Shown here piece after piece: positions 17,147 through 25,565 of a stretch of DNA of 39,186 nt. The stretch is from the NCBI GenBank assembly GCA_002698265.1, contig NZVX01000033.1, positions 1-39,186 of the forward strand, read 5' to 3'. A program made the translations under genes and the position numbers. The notes under the pieces are model-generated. The model made no database searches. It was not told the origin of the DNA and saw only the letters and a list, made by a program, of their open reading frames with translations. Each line of letters starts with the position of its first letter. Position 1 is the stretch's first letter. This stretch comes from Chloroflexota bacterium (GTDB lineage Bacteria > Chloroflexota > Dehalococcoidia > Lucifugimonadales > UBA3495).

Positions 17147-17752
17147 TCACGCTGCTGCGGACTTGATGGCCTCCCGCAGTTCTTCGATGCTGATGTCGCC
17201 CCCGTGGAGTTCGCCGCCGATCATGTAGGTAGGTGTGCCGGTCACGCCCTTCTCTCTGGCCGCTTCATCTTCCCGAAGAACGGCCTCCCGGTACTCGCCG
17301 GACTCGATACGGGACCCCAGGTCTGTCCAGTCCATGCCAGCAGATTCGGCGATTCCCTTCAGAACATCCAGATCGTTGAGATCGGAATCAGACTCCCAGT
17401 ACGCCGCAGCGGCCAGGTGGTGGAACTCCCCATCTCTGCCCTGCTCCTTGGCGTAGGCAGTTACTTGGTGGGCTCTCAAGGCATTGGGGGACCAGCGGGG
17501 GCGGCGCATGACCAGACCAACCTCCTTGGCCCGTTCTTGCATCTCCGGATTAAGCTCCGTCTCGGTCTCTCCGTCGAATTGACGGCGTGGCATTCCTTCG
17601 GAAGGATGGCCCGGCTGCCGTATGAAAGGTCTGCGGTCCACCTGAAAGGACATCTCTTTGGCCAACATGTCGAGCCTGCCCAGGCCGATGTAGCAATAAG
17701 GTCAAGTGTAGTCATACCAGACGGTGACGCTGACGGCGGTGGATGTGGTCAT
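17147..17752 (-). CDS. DsbA/FrnE-like thiol oxidoreductase with in-frame TGA at the first redox cysteine (candidate selenoprotein)
   Basis: This gene encodes a 201-residue thioredoxin-fold protein of the DsbA/FrnE group if TGA is read through. From ATG 17752 it reads MTTSTAVSVTVWYDYT, then TGA (17704-17702), then PYCYIGLGRLDMLAKEM. FrnE-like relatives have CPxCYIG here, so TGA replaces exactly the first Cys of CxxC, giving U17-P-Y-C20. The rest is intact: helical insertion (HQVTAYAKEQGRDGEF, AAAAYW) and the cis-Pro loop GVTGTPTYMIGG (Pro174). GAGG lies 6 nt before the ATG. A SECIS-like hairpin follows the TGA. The gene is 37 nt after an esterase gene. The alternative is an ordinary nonsense mutation (TGC to TGA). 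No selA, selB, selD or tRNA-Sec is in the window. Confidence 0.7.
17670..17704 (-). promoter_or_regulatory. Possible bacterial SECIS hairpin after the in-frame TGA
   Basis: Counting from the T of TGA (17704) as 1, TCG (17-19) and GCCT (20-23) pair with AGGC (28-31) and CGA (33-35) around a single bulged T, closing a GGGC loop (24-27). The loop begins 20 nt after the TGA and starts with G, which fits the published bacterial SECIS pattern (loop 16-37 nt downstream with G in the first two loop positions). GC-rich coding DNA makes such hairpins by chance, so this is supporting evidence only. Confidence 0.4.
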
Positions 17753-17789
17753 GTCATACCTCTTCAGGAGAAATCCAAGTTCGGGCTGG

Positions 17790-18740
17790 TTAGTCGGCCG
17801 CGCTGGGCGCGCCGGAGCGGGCGAAGGCCTTGCGCAAGGCAGCGGACGCTTCGTCAACAGCTTGCTGGCTCTTGTCCACCACGGCGTTCATGTTGAAGAA
17901 GCCGTGGATCACACCGTCATACCGGGTAGTCGTGGTTTCAACTCCAACCTCACTGAGGCGTTTGCCGTAAGCCTCGCCTTCGTCACGAAGCGGGTCAAAT
18001 TCAGCCGTGATCACCAGGGCGGGCGGCTGCCCGGCCAGGCTCTTGGCCTGGGCCGGAGCGGCGTAGGGGTTGGAGGCATCCGCACTACCGCTCAGGTAGT
18101 GGTCCCAATACCACTCCATGACGACCTTGGTCAGGCCGTAGCCCTCGGCGTTGTCCTGGTATGAGACGGTCGTGAAACTGACATCGGTCACGGGATAGAT
18201 CAGGACCTGCAAGGCGATATCAAGGCCGCCCCGGTCCGCCGCCATCAAACACATCGCCGCGGCCAGGTTACCGCCGGCGCTGTCTCCACCCACGGCCAGC
18301 CGGGAACCGTCTGCATTGATGCTGGCGGCGTTCTCCACCGCCCAGATGGTCGCGGCCCAGCAGTCGTTGGCGGGGCCGGGAAACTTGGTATCAGGCGCCA
18401 GACGGTAGTCCACCGATACGACCACACACTTGCCGCCCACGCACAGGTCACGGGCAGTCGCGTCGGCCGAGTCCAGGTCGCCTACAACCCAGCCGCCGCC
18501 GTGGTACCAGGCCAGGATGGGGAAGGGGCCATTGCCCTCAGGAGTATAGATGCGTACCGGGACATCGCCATCTGTGCTGGGGATATTTCGATTTTCCACC
18601 TTGGCCACTTCAGGGCCGGGAGCGCGCGGGCGGTTCCTGGCGTTGGCTCTGGCTTCGTCAGGGCTGACGGTATTTGCCGGAGGCAAACCCAGGGCAGCCA
18701 CGCTCTCCATCACTTTTACTATCTGTGGGTCTAATGGCAT
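17790..18740 (-). CDS. Alpha/beta hydrolase, hormone-sensitive-lipase family esterase
   Basis: This 316-residue carboxylic ester hydrolase has the oxyanion-hole motif HGGGW (80-84) and the nucleophile elbow GDSAGG (Ser154). Asp249 (FDPLRD) and His279 (VIHGFF) complete the triad. That combination defines the HSL (family IV) esterases, which act on short acyl esters in the cytoplasm. AGAGG lies 5-9 nt before the ATG. A TATAAT box is found upstream, and the DsbA-like gene follows 37 nt downstream, so this is probably the first gene of a small operon. Confidence 0.92.
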   Translation of the reverse strand: MPLDPQIVKVMESVAALGLPPANTVSPDEARANARNRPRAPGPEVAKVENRNIPSTDGDVPVRIYTPEGNGPFPILAWYHGGGWVVGDLDSADATARDLCVGGKCVVVSVDYRLAPDTKFPGPANDCWAATIWAVENAASINADGSRLAVGGDSAGGNLAAAMCLMAADRGGLDIALQVLIYPVTDVSFTTVSYQDNAEGYGLTKVVMEWYWDHYLSGSADASNPYAAPAQAKSLAGQPPALVITAEFDPLRDEGEAYGKRLSEVGVETTTTRYDGVIHGFFNMNAVVDKSQQAVDEASAALRKAFARSGAPSAAD

Positions 18741-18796
18741 ATCACACCTCTTTGATTGTTCCGGTCGGTTCGAGCCTTAGGATCATTTAATAGGGA

Positions 18797-18802
18797 ATTA
18801 TA
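18797..18802 (-). promoter_or_regulatory. -10 box candidate for the esterase/DsbA-like operon
   Basis: A perfect TATAAT on the minus strand (18802-18797) lies about 57 nt before the esterase ATG. Only a weak CTGACC-like -35 is seen at 19-nt spacing, so activator dependence is possible. Confidence 0.35.
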
Positions 18803-18823
18803 GCCGATGGGATGCGCCTTTGG

Positions 18824-19657
18824 TCAGCTCTGGGCCATTTCCGTGCCAGGATCCCAGATCCAGTATTTTGAGATAGCCCCGGCATCGACTCTTAGGTCCA
18901 TTCCGGTAATCATCTCAGCTTCTTCAGAGGCTAGGAACGCCGCCGCTTTGGCGTAATGGCTGGGGCTGGGCAATCTCCGCAAGGGGACCGTTGCGCTTGG
19001 GTTGGGGACCCACCCCGCGGAGCGCTCTCCCAATCGGGGTGGGGGCCAATCAACGCCCCAGCGCTTGGCACGTTCCAGGCCCTCCGTTCTGTCTGTGGCC
19101 GTGGGAGTAAGGCTGTTGACCCTGATCCCGTATTCAGATAGTTCCATGGCAACCGAACGGGTGAAGTTCAGCAGTCCTCCTTTTGAGGTTCCGTAACCGA
19201 TGTTGCCCGGCTCACCTTGGTGGCCCGCGGTGGAGATGATGTTGATCATGTTGCCCCAGCGGCCCAACTCGATCATCTGTTTGGCGGTGTGCTTGGTGAA
19301 CAAAAACGCGCCCGTCAACATCACGTCGGTCTGCCGCCGCCATTCATCCAGCGGCATGTTTAGGACCCCTTTTGTGTTGAACAACGTGGCGCCGTTAATC
19401 AAGATGTCGATGCCGCCGAACGCTTCCTTGGCCTGGTCCACGGCTGCGGTCACCTGGGTTTCATCGGTCACGTCGCAGGCGATGGCGATGGCGCGCCGTC
19501 CGCTGGCGGCCACCGACTTTGCGCACTGTTCGGCATAGTCGGGGTTGATGTCGATGCAGACGAGGTCGGCCCCTTCTTCGGCCAGGCCCTCTGCGATCCC
19601 ACCCATAATGTTTGGACTGGTACCGGTCACCAAGGCAATCTTCCCTTCAAGTTTCAT
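18824..19657 (-). CDS. SDR family oxidoreductase
   Basis: This 277-residue short-chain dehydrogenase has the nucleotide-binding start KIALVTGTSPNIMGGIAEGL, CDV at the cofactor acidic loop, INGATLF (a variant NNA motif) and the catalytic YGTSK. A Ser lies about 13 residues before the Tyr (ISTAGHQGEPG). The C-terminal GMDLRVDAGA is typical of the classical family. ATG 19657 has AGGGGAT about 7 nt upstream; a longer reading to 19828 would run into the neighbouring gene and lacks such a site. It follows the Tag-like gene by 28 nt, suggesting co-transcription. Substrate unknown. Confidence 0.9.
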   Translation of the reverse strand: MKLEGKIALVTGTSPNIMGGIAEGLAEEGADLVCIDINPDYAEQCAKSVAASGRRAIAIACDVTDETQVTAAVDQAKEAFGGIDILINGATLFNTKGVLNMPLDEWRRQTDVMLTGAFLFTKHTAKQMIELGRWGNMINIISTAGHQGEPGNIGYGTSKGGLLNFTRSVAMELSEYGIRVNSLTPTATDRTEGLERAKRWGVDWPPPRLGERSAGWVPNPSATVPLRRLPSPSHYAKAAAFLASEEAEMITGMDLRVDAGAISKYWIWDPGTEMAQS

Positions 19658-19685
19658 CGTATATATCCCCTGTCGGTCACGAATA

Positions 19686-20144
19686 TCATCTTTTCTTGAG
19701 GCTGGCTTGCCACTCTTCGTGGTCCGGTACTTCCTCACCAACCACGTGGAGGTAATAGTAGCAGCCCATCTCTCCGAGAAACTTGAACTGTTTTTGAAGG
19801 TCCTTGACCAGGGGAACGGAGTCTTCATGGGAGCGGAGGTATTTCTGGAACCCGCTAAATTCAGTGTCGAGCTCCAGCAATTTCTGGGCGTTAGCCACCA
19901 CTGATTCCAGCTTGCTGCGGTTCCAGATGACCCTGATGTCCTCGGTCAACTGGTCGATCTCCGAAGGCGTAATTCTCGCCACTCTGTCGGCGTTGAAATC
20001 GTGGAACGCCTCCCGGGTGCCAAGCCGTTTGGACTCGGCGATCTTGTAGGACATTCCCGACTGAAAAACCACCTTGCTCATAATCTCTAGATAGTCTCCT
20101 CGGCTTTGGGTGGTGATCCTGTCCGGGGCTTCCATCTCTGGCAT
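19686..20144 (-). CDS. Tag-like (3-methyladenine DNA glycosylase I related) protein
   Basis: This 152-residue protein aligns with the core of DNA-3-methyladenine glycosylase I: KVVFQSGMSYKIAESKR, EAFHDFNADRVARITPSEID, WNRSKLESVVANAQKLLEL and QKQFKFLGEMGCYYYLHVVG match the Tag helical blocks. It is shorter than Tag (about 190 residues) and lacks the N-terminal Cys/His zinc ligands; the position of the base-contacting Glu of E. coli Tag appears to be Val. It may therefore not be an active 3-methyladenine glycosylase. AGGGAGA precedes the ATG. It lies between a quinone oxidoreductase and an SDR on the same strand, probably in one operon. Confidence 0.65.
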   Translation of the reverse strand: MPEMEAPDRITTQSRGDYLEIMSKVVFQSGMSYKIAESKRLGTREAFHDFNADRVARITPSEIDQLTEDIRVIWNRSKLESVVANAQKLLELDTEFSGFQKYLRSHEDSVPLVKDLQKQFKFLGEMGCYYYLHVVGEEVPDHEEWQASLKKR

Positions 20145-20167
20145 GTCGATTCTCCCTGGGGCGCAGG

Positions 20168-21151
20168 CTAGTCGATGGTCAAGACGATCTTGCCGAAATT
20201 AGCGTTGGTCTCCATATAGCGATGAGCCTCCGCGACTTCTTTCAAAGGAAAAGTCCGGTCGACGATCGGCTTCATTCTCCCTGAGGCCAAGTGGGGCAGG
20301 ACGTGGCGTTTAAACTGGGCCGTCACCGCCAGTTTCTCCTCTAAGGAGCGGCCTCGTAAACCAGTGCCTGTCACCTGCAGGCGTTTGCCCATCAGTCGAC
20401 CCAAATCCACCTCGACCCGATTACCCCCCATAAGTCCGACTTCGACCAAGCGACCCAAAACAGCCATCGAGGCGATGTTCTGGTCCCAGTAGGGCCCGCC
20501 GATGAAGTCTATCAGCACGTCCACGCCCGCGCCGCCAGTGTGTTCTTTGACCACGGCTGCGAAGTCTTGGTCGTGGTAGTTGATGCCAACGTCCATGCCA
20601 AGCTTGGCCGCCCCGGCCAACTTCTCGGCGGACCCGGCGGTGCCGTACACGAACGCTCCGGCGTGGTGGGCCAACTGCACGGCCGCAGTCCCCACTCCGC
20701 TTCCCGCCGCATGGACCAGAACCTTCTCGCCCATCTGCAGGTTGCCCCGGTTGAATAGGGCGTCATAGGCCGTGAAATACACCTCAGGCGTCGCAGCAGC
20801 CTGGACGAAGTCCCAGCCATCGGGGATTGGAACGGCCATGCGGTGATGGGTGACCGTGCGACTGGCATATCCGCCACCGCCCAGTAGCCCAAAAACCCGG
20901 TCTCCTTTGGCCATCCCGATCACCCGATCACCCGCTTCGAGGACCACTCCGGCAAACTCCAAGCCGGGGATGTCGTCGGGACTGCCGGGAGGGGCCGGGT
21001 AGCCGCCCTCGCGCTGGAGCATATCGGCCCGGTTCAAGGCGCTGGCTTTTACGTCTACGAGAACATCTTCGGGACCGGGGACCGGGTCATCAACCTCCAT
21101 CACCTTCAGGACATCGGGACCACCGGGCTCGGTAATAACGGCTGCGCGCAT
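20168..21151 (-). CDS. Quinone oxidoreductase, MDR superfamily (PIG3-like)
   Basis: This 327-residue zinc-free medium-chain reductase has an N-terminal GroES-like domain (ALNRADMLQREGGYPAPPG, GLEFAGVV) and an NADPH-binding Rossmann domain with AAGSGVGTAAVQLA. The pattern NRADMLQRxGxYPxPPG is that of the PIG3/NAD(P)H-quinone oxidoreductase subgroup. No structural zinc cysteines are present. It would reduce quinones or electrophilic enones with NADPH. AAGGAAAG precedes the ATG. It heads a minus-strand run (this gene, Tag-like, SDR). A perfect palindrome 32-46 nt before the ATG could be an operator. Confidence 0.9.
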   Translation of the reverse strand: MRAAVITEPGGPDVLKVMEVDDPVPGPEDVLVDVKASALNRADMLQREGGYPAPPGSPDDIPGLEFAGVVLEAGDRVIGMAKGDRVFGLLGGGGYASRTVTHHRMAVPIPDGWDFVQAAATPEVYFTAYDALFNRGNLQMGEKVLVHAAGSGVGTAAVQLAHHAGAFVYGTAGSAEKLAGAAKLGMDVGINYHDQDFAAVVKEHTGGAGVDVLIDFIGGPYWDQNIASMAVLGRLVEVGLMGGNRVEVDLGRLMGKRLQVTGTGLRGRSLEEKLAVTAQFKRHVLPHLASGRMKPIVDRTFPLKEVAEAHRYMETNANFGKIVLTID

Positions 21152-21182
21152 CTATTCTTTCCTTTTTTAGTGTTGATAACGA

Positions 21183-21197
21183 GAGAATCCGATTCTC
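21183..21197. promoter_or_regulatory. Palindrome upstream of quinone oxidoreductase (possible operator)
   Basis: GAGAATC (21183-21189), C, GATTCTC (21191-21197) is a perfect 7-bp inverted repeat centred 39 nt upstream of the quinone oxidoreductase start codon. The position suits a repressor or activator site. No regulator gene is adjacent. Confidence 0.35.
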
Positions 21198-21235
21198 CCA
21201 GGATTTCGAAACAGTTTATCACCGGCCAGAAATTA

Positions 21236-21268
21236 ACGTAGGGGCACAGCAAAGCCGTGCCCCTACGT
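21236..21268. repeat. 12-bp palindrome, REP-like
   Basis: ACGTAGGGGCAC (21236-21247) is followed by a 9-nt spacer and its perfect complement GTGCCCCTACGT (21257-21268). It lies between the Rieske oxygenase stop and the quinone oxidoreductase start. No T-run follows on either strand. The core ACGTAGGGGCA recurs at 14588-14598, and a weaker relative sits at 32533-32546, so it looks like a dispersed palindromic repeat. Confidence 0.6.
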
Positions 21269-21292
21269 TGCCATCACAATGCGAATTGAAGT

Positions 21293-22642
21293 TTAGTCAG
21301 ATGCCAAGGCCGCGTTGTGATCGTCGATTCGTTGCATCATATCGATGATCATGGGCATAAGCGGTCCGTAACGGTCGGCGTCGTCGACGCCGTAGCCCTT
21401 GTGGTAGGCGGAGCGGAAGTTTTGGATGGCGCCTCCGGCGCCGGTTACTGAAGCGTTGTTCTCATCCCAGATGCCGCCATGGATCAGGTCAGGCATCGAA
21501 CCGGGGTCGCGGAATACGTTCTTGGGATCGCCGCCATCCTCCACGATCAGCATCTGCTGTTCGAACTGACGCCGCATGAACACGATGGGCAGGTCGGTGC
21601 GGCCCAAGTGCTCCTCGGTCCTGTCCATTATGTCTCCCTGAGAGACCCAAGCGTGGGAGTCTTGGGCTAGAACAAAGTCCCAAATGGGCCGACCGTCTTC
21701 GTCGAAGATGGGAATGTCATAGTAGGGTACGGAATCTTGTTCGCCAGCTTCGACCCCATTGGGGGCCGTGTAGCAGCCGTAGGCGATGTGGTAGGTGTTG
21801 GTGTCGTCGATGGGCACCCGTATCTGGAACTCCTGACGCACCTGTCCAGGCCCGCCGGTCTGGGTGAAGAACGGGAAGATGACTGTCGAGTGCCGAGATT
21901 GCCGGTCTTTGTCGGCGCCCAGGGCCTTGGAGTAGTTTATCCCTTTTTCCATGCCGTATTGGGTCTCATGGGCGTACAGGGACTCGATGCCCCGGCCCAT
22001 GTCGATCCTGGAATGCAATGTCGACATCTGCCGGTCTTTCGTGCGTTCGTCCAGGTGGCCCTTCTTCTCCAAGATATATTGGAAATTGTAGCCGTGGAGA
22101 AAGACGCTGTGGGCCGGGTCGCCGGTGTTCTCGTGGCATTGGAGCCAGTTGCACTCGAGATGGGTTATGCCGACCTGGCGGATCGCGTTGGGCATTACGA
22201 ATAGGTCCCAGGGTGGCAGCAACGGAGTCGGCTGAGGTCCCATGTACGCCCAGACCAGACCGCCCATCTCTTGTACCGGGTACGACCCTATCTTGACCTG
22301 GTCCTTGAGCTTATTTGTGGGCGATTCCAGGGGCGTGTCGATACACCGGCCGTCGGGTGCGAACATCCAGCCGTGATAGCAGCATCGGAGACCGTCCTCG
22401 TCGGGGATGCCGTACTTCATCATGGTCATGCGGTGCGGGCACCGTTCGCCGATCAGACCCAGATCGCCTTTCTTGGTGATAAACAAGACTAGGTCCTCTC
22501 CAAGGATCCGGATGGGCATCACGTCTTCTTCTTTCAGCTCGGCTAGCGGGCGCACAGGAATCCAATAGCGGCGCATCAGCTCGCCCATCGGTGTCCCGGG
22601 ACCCACTCTCGTAAGTCTCTCGTTGGCTTCGGCGGTCAGCAT
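21293..22642 (-). CDS. Rieske non-heme iron oxygenase, catalytic subunit
   Basis: This 449-residue ring-hydroxylating-type oxygenase carries a Rieske 2Fe-2S cluster site (Cys68-x-His70 ... Cys87-x-x-His90). The mononuclear iron site is in ENTGDPAHSVFLH: His178 and His183, with Asp175 as the bridging acidic residue. The overall layout, with a short N-terminal and a late FDEDGRPIWDFVLAQDSHAWVSQG segment, resembles phthalate dioxygenase/vanillate demethylase-type (group I) oxygenases that act on aromatic acids or methoxy groups. It needs a separate reductase, which is not encoded nearby. GGAGGG lies about 6 nt before the ATG. Substrate unknown. Confidence 0.9.
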   Translation of the reverse strand: MLTAEANERLTRVGPGTPMGELMRRYWIPVRPLAELKEEDVMPIRILGEDLVLFITKKGDLGLIGERCPHRMTMMKYGIPDEDGLRCCYHGWMFAPDGRCIDTPLESPTNKLKDQVKIGSYPVQEMGGLVWAYMGPQPTPLLPPWDLFVMPNAIRQVGITHLECNWLQCHENTGDPAHSVFLHGYNFQYILEKKGHLDERTKDRQMSTLHSRIDMGRGIESLYAHETQYGMEKGINYSKALGADKDRQSRHSTVIFPFFTQTGGPGQVRQEFQIRVPIDDTNTYHIAYGCYTAPNGVEAGEQDSVPYYDIPIFDEDGRPIWDFVLAQDSHAWVSQGDIMDRTEEHLGRTDLPIVFMRRQFEQQMLIVEDGGDPKNVFRDPGSMPDLIHGGIWDENNASVTGAGGAIQNFRSAYHKGYGVDDADRYGPLMPMIIDMMQRIDDHNAALASD

Positions 22643-22741
22643 GTTGACCCTCCATGATTGTCCTTGGTTGGTTGACTCTCTGGGAAGATTCTTCCAGATT
22701 AGTCACACGCCAACCAGTATATCGCAGAATCCCAGACGCAG

Positions 22742-22771
22742 AGAACCGGCCGGGGGTTCCCGGCCGGTTCT
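22742..22771. terminator. Perfect 13-bp hairpin, possible terminator
   Basis: AGAACCGGCCGGG (22742-22754), loop GGTT, and CCCGGCCGGTTCT (22759-22771) form a perfect stem. It lies between the 94-residue gene and the Rieske gene, both on the minus strand. No T-run follows, so termination would be weak or factor-assisted. Confidence 0.45.
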
Positions 22772-22820
22772 TCGGTCTAGCCTTGATCTGAGCCTAGCGC
22801 GCTGTGAAAGCCGTTTCCTC

Positions 22821-23105
22821 TCAGTTCACAGAGACGGTGTAGGTGTGCCCGGACTCAAAGCCGTCGCCCAAGGGAATCTCGGTTGAGATTGCCGGCAGGT
22901 CGTCGGTGCACGGCACGTTTTCTTCCGCGACCTCGAGATGAGTAACGGTGACTTCGATTCGTTCGTTGAAACGCCGGTTTATCTGATAGCCGTCAAACCT
23001 GGAGCAACTGCTACCGATGGGTAGCCTTGAACCAATGCTCAGGAGATATCCGTCTTCTTCCTCGCTTATTCCGACCTGTGCGATTGGCGACACTTCCTCG
23101 ACCAT
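22821..23105 (-). CDS. Small hypothetical protein, beta-rich domain without signal peptide
   Basis: This is a 94-residue protein rich in beta-strand patterns: LLSIGSRLPIGSSCSRFDGY, RIEVTVTHLEV, TEIPLGDGFESGHTYTVSVN, with two Cys. I recognise the pattern from the C-terminal domain of uncharacterised bacterial lipoproteins, where it usually follows an export signal; here no signal is present, and a TAA stands directly before the ATG. No clear ribosome binding site is seen. It may be a truncated or decayed copy, or an independent cytoplasmic form. It diverges from the amidase gene. No function can be assigned. Confidence 0.5.
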   Translation of the reverse strand: MVEEVSPIAQVGISEEEDGYLLSIGSRLPIGSSCSRFDGYQINRRFNERIEVTVTHLEVAEENVPCTDDLPAISTEIPLGDGFESGHTYTVSVN

Positions 23106-23193
23106 GGCCCGGCCCGATTCTTAAGATATACTACGGTGTCCGTCTCGAACTGATGTGAACCACAAGGCTGACGATAGCCCCGGAGGCGCCACA

Positions 23194-24396
23194 ATGGCCA
23201 GTGCCAAACAGCCGCTCGCTGATAACCTGAACGCTTTCTGTAACGACACCGATGCCTATCTGGATGGCAAGCCGGGCGGCCCATTGTCGGGCCTGACTTT
23301 CGCCGCCAAGGACATCTTTGATGTGGCCGGCCATGTGACCGGAGGAGGCAATCCTGACTGGAAGGCCACCCATCCGCCAGCCGAACGCAACGCCTGGATC
23401 GTGGAAACACTGGTGGATGCCGGGGCGACCATGGTGGGCAAGACCCATACCGACGAACTGACGCGGGGCATCCTGGGTGAGAATGCCCACTACGGCACTC
23501 CCATCAACACCAAGGCACCGGACAGAGTGCCCGGTGGCTCGTCCAGCGGGTCCGCGGCGGCGGTTGCCGGAGGGCTGGTGGATTTTGCTCTGGGTTCCGA
23601 CACCGGGGGTTCCGTGCGCATACCGGCCAGTTTCTCCGGACTCTACGGACTGCGCCCCACCCACGGCCGCATCCCCCTGGAAGGGATCCTGATGCAGGCG
23701 CCCAGCTACGACACCATCGGCTGGTTCACCAGGGATGCCAAGACCTACGCCAAGGTCGCCGCGGCCGTGTTTCAGTCTGAGGTTCCGGAATTTACACCCA
23801 GCCGCCTGGTCATCGCCCAGGACGCCTTTGAAGAGGCAGACCGGGAGGTCTCGGCAGTACTTATGCCACTGGCTGAGAAGATCGGCGCATTGGCCGGGAG
23901 TTCAACAACCATCCGTCTGTCGCCCAACGGTCTTACCGAATGGGCGGTCCAGCAGAACGTCCTCCAATCGGAGGAAGCATGGGACTCGGTGAAGAACTGG
24001 GTCGATCAGGTAAATCCAAGGTTCAGCTTCTGGGTCAGCGAGCGCTACAACCTGGCCATCAGCTTGACTGAAACCGAATTGAAGGAAGCGGCCATCCTCC
24101 GGGAAAGCGTCCGAGCCAGGATGGACGAGGTGTTCGCCGGCGGCGGATTTGTCTGCCTGCCCACGGCGGTGTCGCCTGCCCCACTGCGTGGCTTACCCGC
24201 CTCGGCCAAGAAAGAAGTTCAGGGGCGGTTGAGCCGGTTGAGCTGCATCGCTGGCACCACGGGGCGACCGCAGTTGAGCATGCCCTTGGGCGACGTCAAC
24301 GGCCTGCCTGTGGGGCTCTCCATAATGGGAGACCGCGGGGCAGATGAGGAACTGATCGGGTTCGCCCGGCAAGTGGAAGCCGCTCTGGCAAGCTGA
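23194..24396 (+). CDS. Amidase signature family protein
   Basis: This 400-residue amidase has the Ser-cisSer-Lys triad of the amidase signature family: Lys39 (FAAKDIFDV), Ser116 in [11 protein letters not shown], and the nucleophile Ser140 in [13 protein letters not shown]. The K-S-S spacings match malonamidase E2 and related enzymes. It is shorter than GatA (about 480 residues), and no gatB or gatC is present, so it is more likely a free-standing amide hydrolase of the AtzE or indoleacetamide hydrolase kind than a tRNA amidotransferase. GGAGG lies 7 nt before ATG 23194. An alcohol dehydrogenase gene follows after 68 nt. Confidence 0.9.
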   Translation: MASAKQPLADNLNAFCNDTDAYLDGKPGGPLSGLTFAAKDIFDVAGHVTGGGNPDWKATHPPAERNAWIVETLVDAGATMVGKTHTDELTRGILGENAHYGTPINTKAPDRVPGGSSSGSAAAVAGGLVDFALGSDTGGSVRIPASFSGLYGLRPTHGRIPLEGILMQAPSYDTIGWFTRDAKTYAKVAAAVFQSEVPEFTPSRLVIAQDAFEEADREVSAVLMPLAEKIGALAGSSTTIRLSPNGLTEWAVQQNVLQSEEAWDSVKNWVDQVNPRFSFWVSERYNLAISLTETELKEAAILRESVRARMDEVFAGGGFVCLPTAVSPAPLRGLPASAKKEVQGRLSRLSCIAGTTGRPQLSMPLGDVNGLPVGLSIMGDRGADEELIGFARQVEAALAS

Positions 24397-24464
24397 AATT
24401 TCCGGGAGCCTACACCTTAACCGGTCCTAGTGGATCCCATTGGAAGCTCAGGAGGAAGATATCA

Positions 24465-25550
24465 ATGGCCCATCAGGTGAATGGAGTAGTTGCCGCAGCC
24501 GCAGGCGAGCCGGTTAAGTTGGTCCCCATCTTGGTGCCCGATCCGGGTCCCGGCGAGGTGTTGGTCCGGGTTAAGGCCTGCGGGGTCTGCCACACCGACC
24601 TCCATTACCGCGAGGGCGCCATCAACGACGACTTCCCCTTTCTGCTAGGACACGAGGCGTCCGGATTTGTGGAATCGGTGGGAGACGGCGTGACCAACCT
24701 GGCTCACGGAGACTTCGTGATCATCGCCTGGCGCGCCCCCTGCGGCGCCTGCCGTTCCTGCCTGCGCGGCGCTCCTTGGTACTGTTTCTCCAGCCGGAAT
24801 GCCTCCCAGCCCATGACGCTGACCGACGGCACTCCGCTGTCTCCAGCACTGGGCATCGGCGCATTTGCCGAACTGACCCTGGTGGACGCCGGGCAGGCGG
24901 TCAAAGTATCCCCTCAGGCCAGCCCGGAAGCCGCGGGGCTCGTGGGCTGCGGCATCATGGCCGGTATCGGCGCCGCCATGCACACGGGCAACGTGGGCCG
25001 GGGCGACTCGGTAGCGGTTTTCGGCTGCGGTGGAGTGGGTAATGCGGCCATCGCCGGGGCCCGACTGGCGGGAGCCCACACCATCATCGGAGTGGACCTG
25101 GACGACCGGAAGCTCGCCTGGGCAAAGGAGTTCGGCGCCACCCACACCATCAACGCTTCATCCTCTGACCCGGTTGAAGAAATCCGGAAATTAACCGGCG
25201 GCAACGGCGTCAACGTGGCCATCGAGGCGGTGGGCAATCCATTGACCTACGAGCAAGCCTTCTACGCCAGGGACCATGCTGGCACTGTGGTGCTGGTGGG
25301 CGTGCCCAGTCCTGACATGAAGATCGAACTGCCGTTGATTGAGGTGTTCGGGCGGGGCGGTAGCTTGAAATCATCCTGGTACGGCGACTGCCTCCCTTCC
25401 CGCGATTTCCCCATGCTCATCGACCTCTACTTGCAGGGACGCCTGGACCTGGACCGGTTCGTCTCCGAAACTATCGGCATCGGAGATGTAGAAGAAGCCT
25501 TCCACAAGATGGAACGCGGCGAGGTGCTGCGGTCGGTGGTGGTGTTTTAG
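24465..25550 (+). CDS. Zinc-dependent alcohol dehydrogenase, class III/mycothiol-type-like
   Basis: This 361-residue MDR-family dehydrogenase has catalytic-zinc residues in CGVCHTD and GHEASG, structural-zinc cysteines in [15 protein letters not shown], and the NAD-binding [19 protein letters not shown]. The order and the [12 protein letters not shown] pattern resemble S-(hydroxymethyl)mycothiol/glutathione dehydrogenase and related NAD-linked enzymes. It would oxidise a primary alcohol or thiol-bound formaldehyde; which is not clear from sequence. AGGAGGAAG precedes the ATG. It shares its direction with the amidase upstream and may be co-transcribed with it. Confidence 0.9.
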   Translation: MAHQVNGVVAAAAGEPVKLVPILVPDPGPGEVLVRVKACGVCHTDLHYREGAINDDFPFLLGHEASGFVESVGDGVTNLAHGDFVIIAWRAPCGACRSCLRGAPWYCFSSRNASQPMTLTDGTPLSPALGIGAFAELTLVDAGQAVKVSPQASPEAAGLVGCGIMAGIGAAMHTGNVGRGDSVAVFGCGGVGNAAIAGARLAGAHTIIGVDLDDRKLAWAKEFGATHTINASSSDPVEEIRKLTGGNGVNVAIEAVGNPLTYEQAFYARDHAGTVVLVGVPSPDMKIELPLIEVFGRGGSLKSSWYGDCLPSRDFPMLIDLYLQGRLDLDRFVSETIGIGDVEEAFHKMERGEVLRSVVVF

Positions 25551-25565
25551 GGGCTGGACCCAAAC

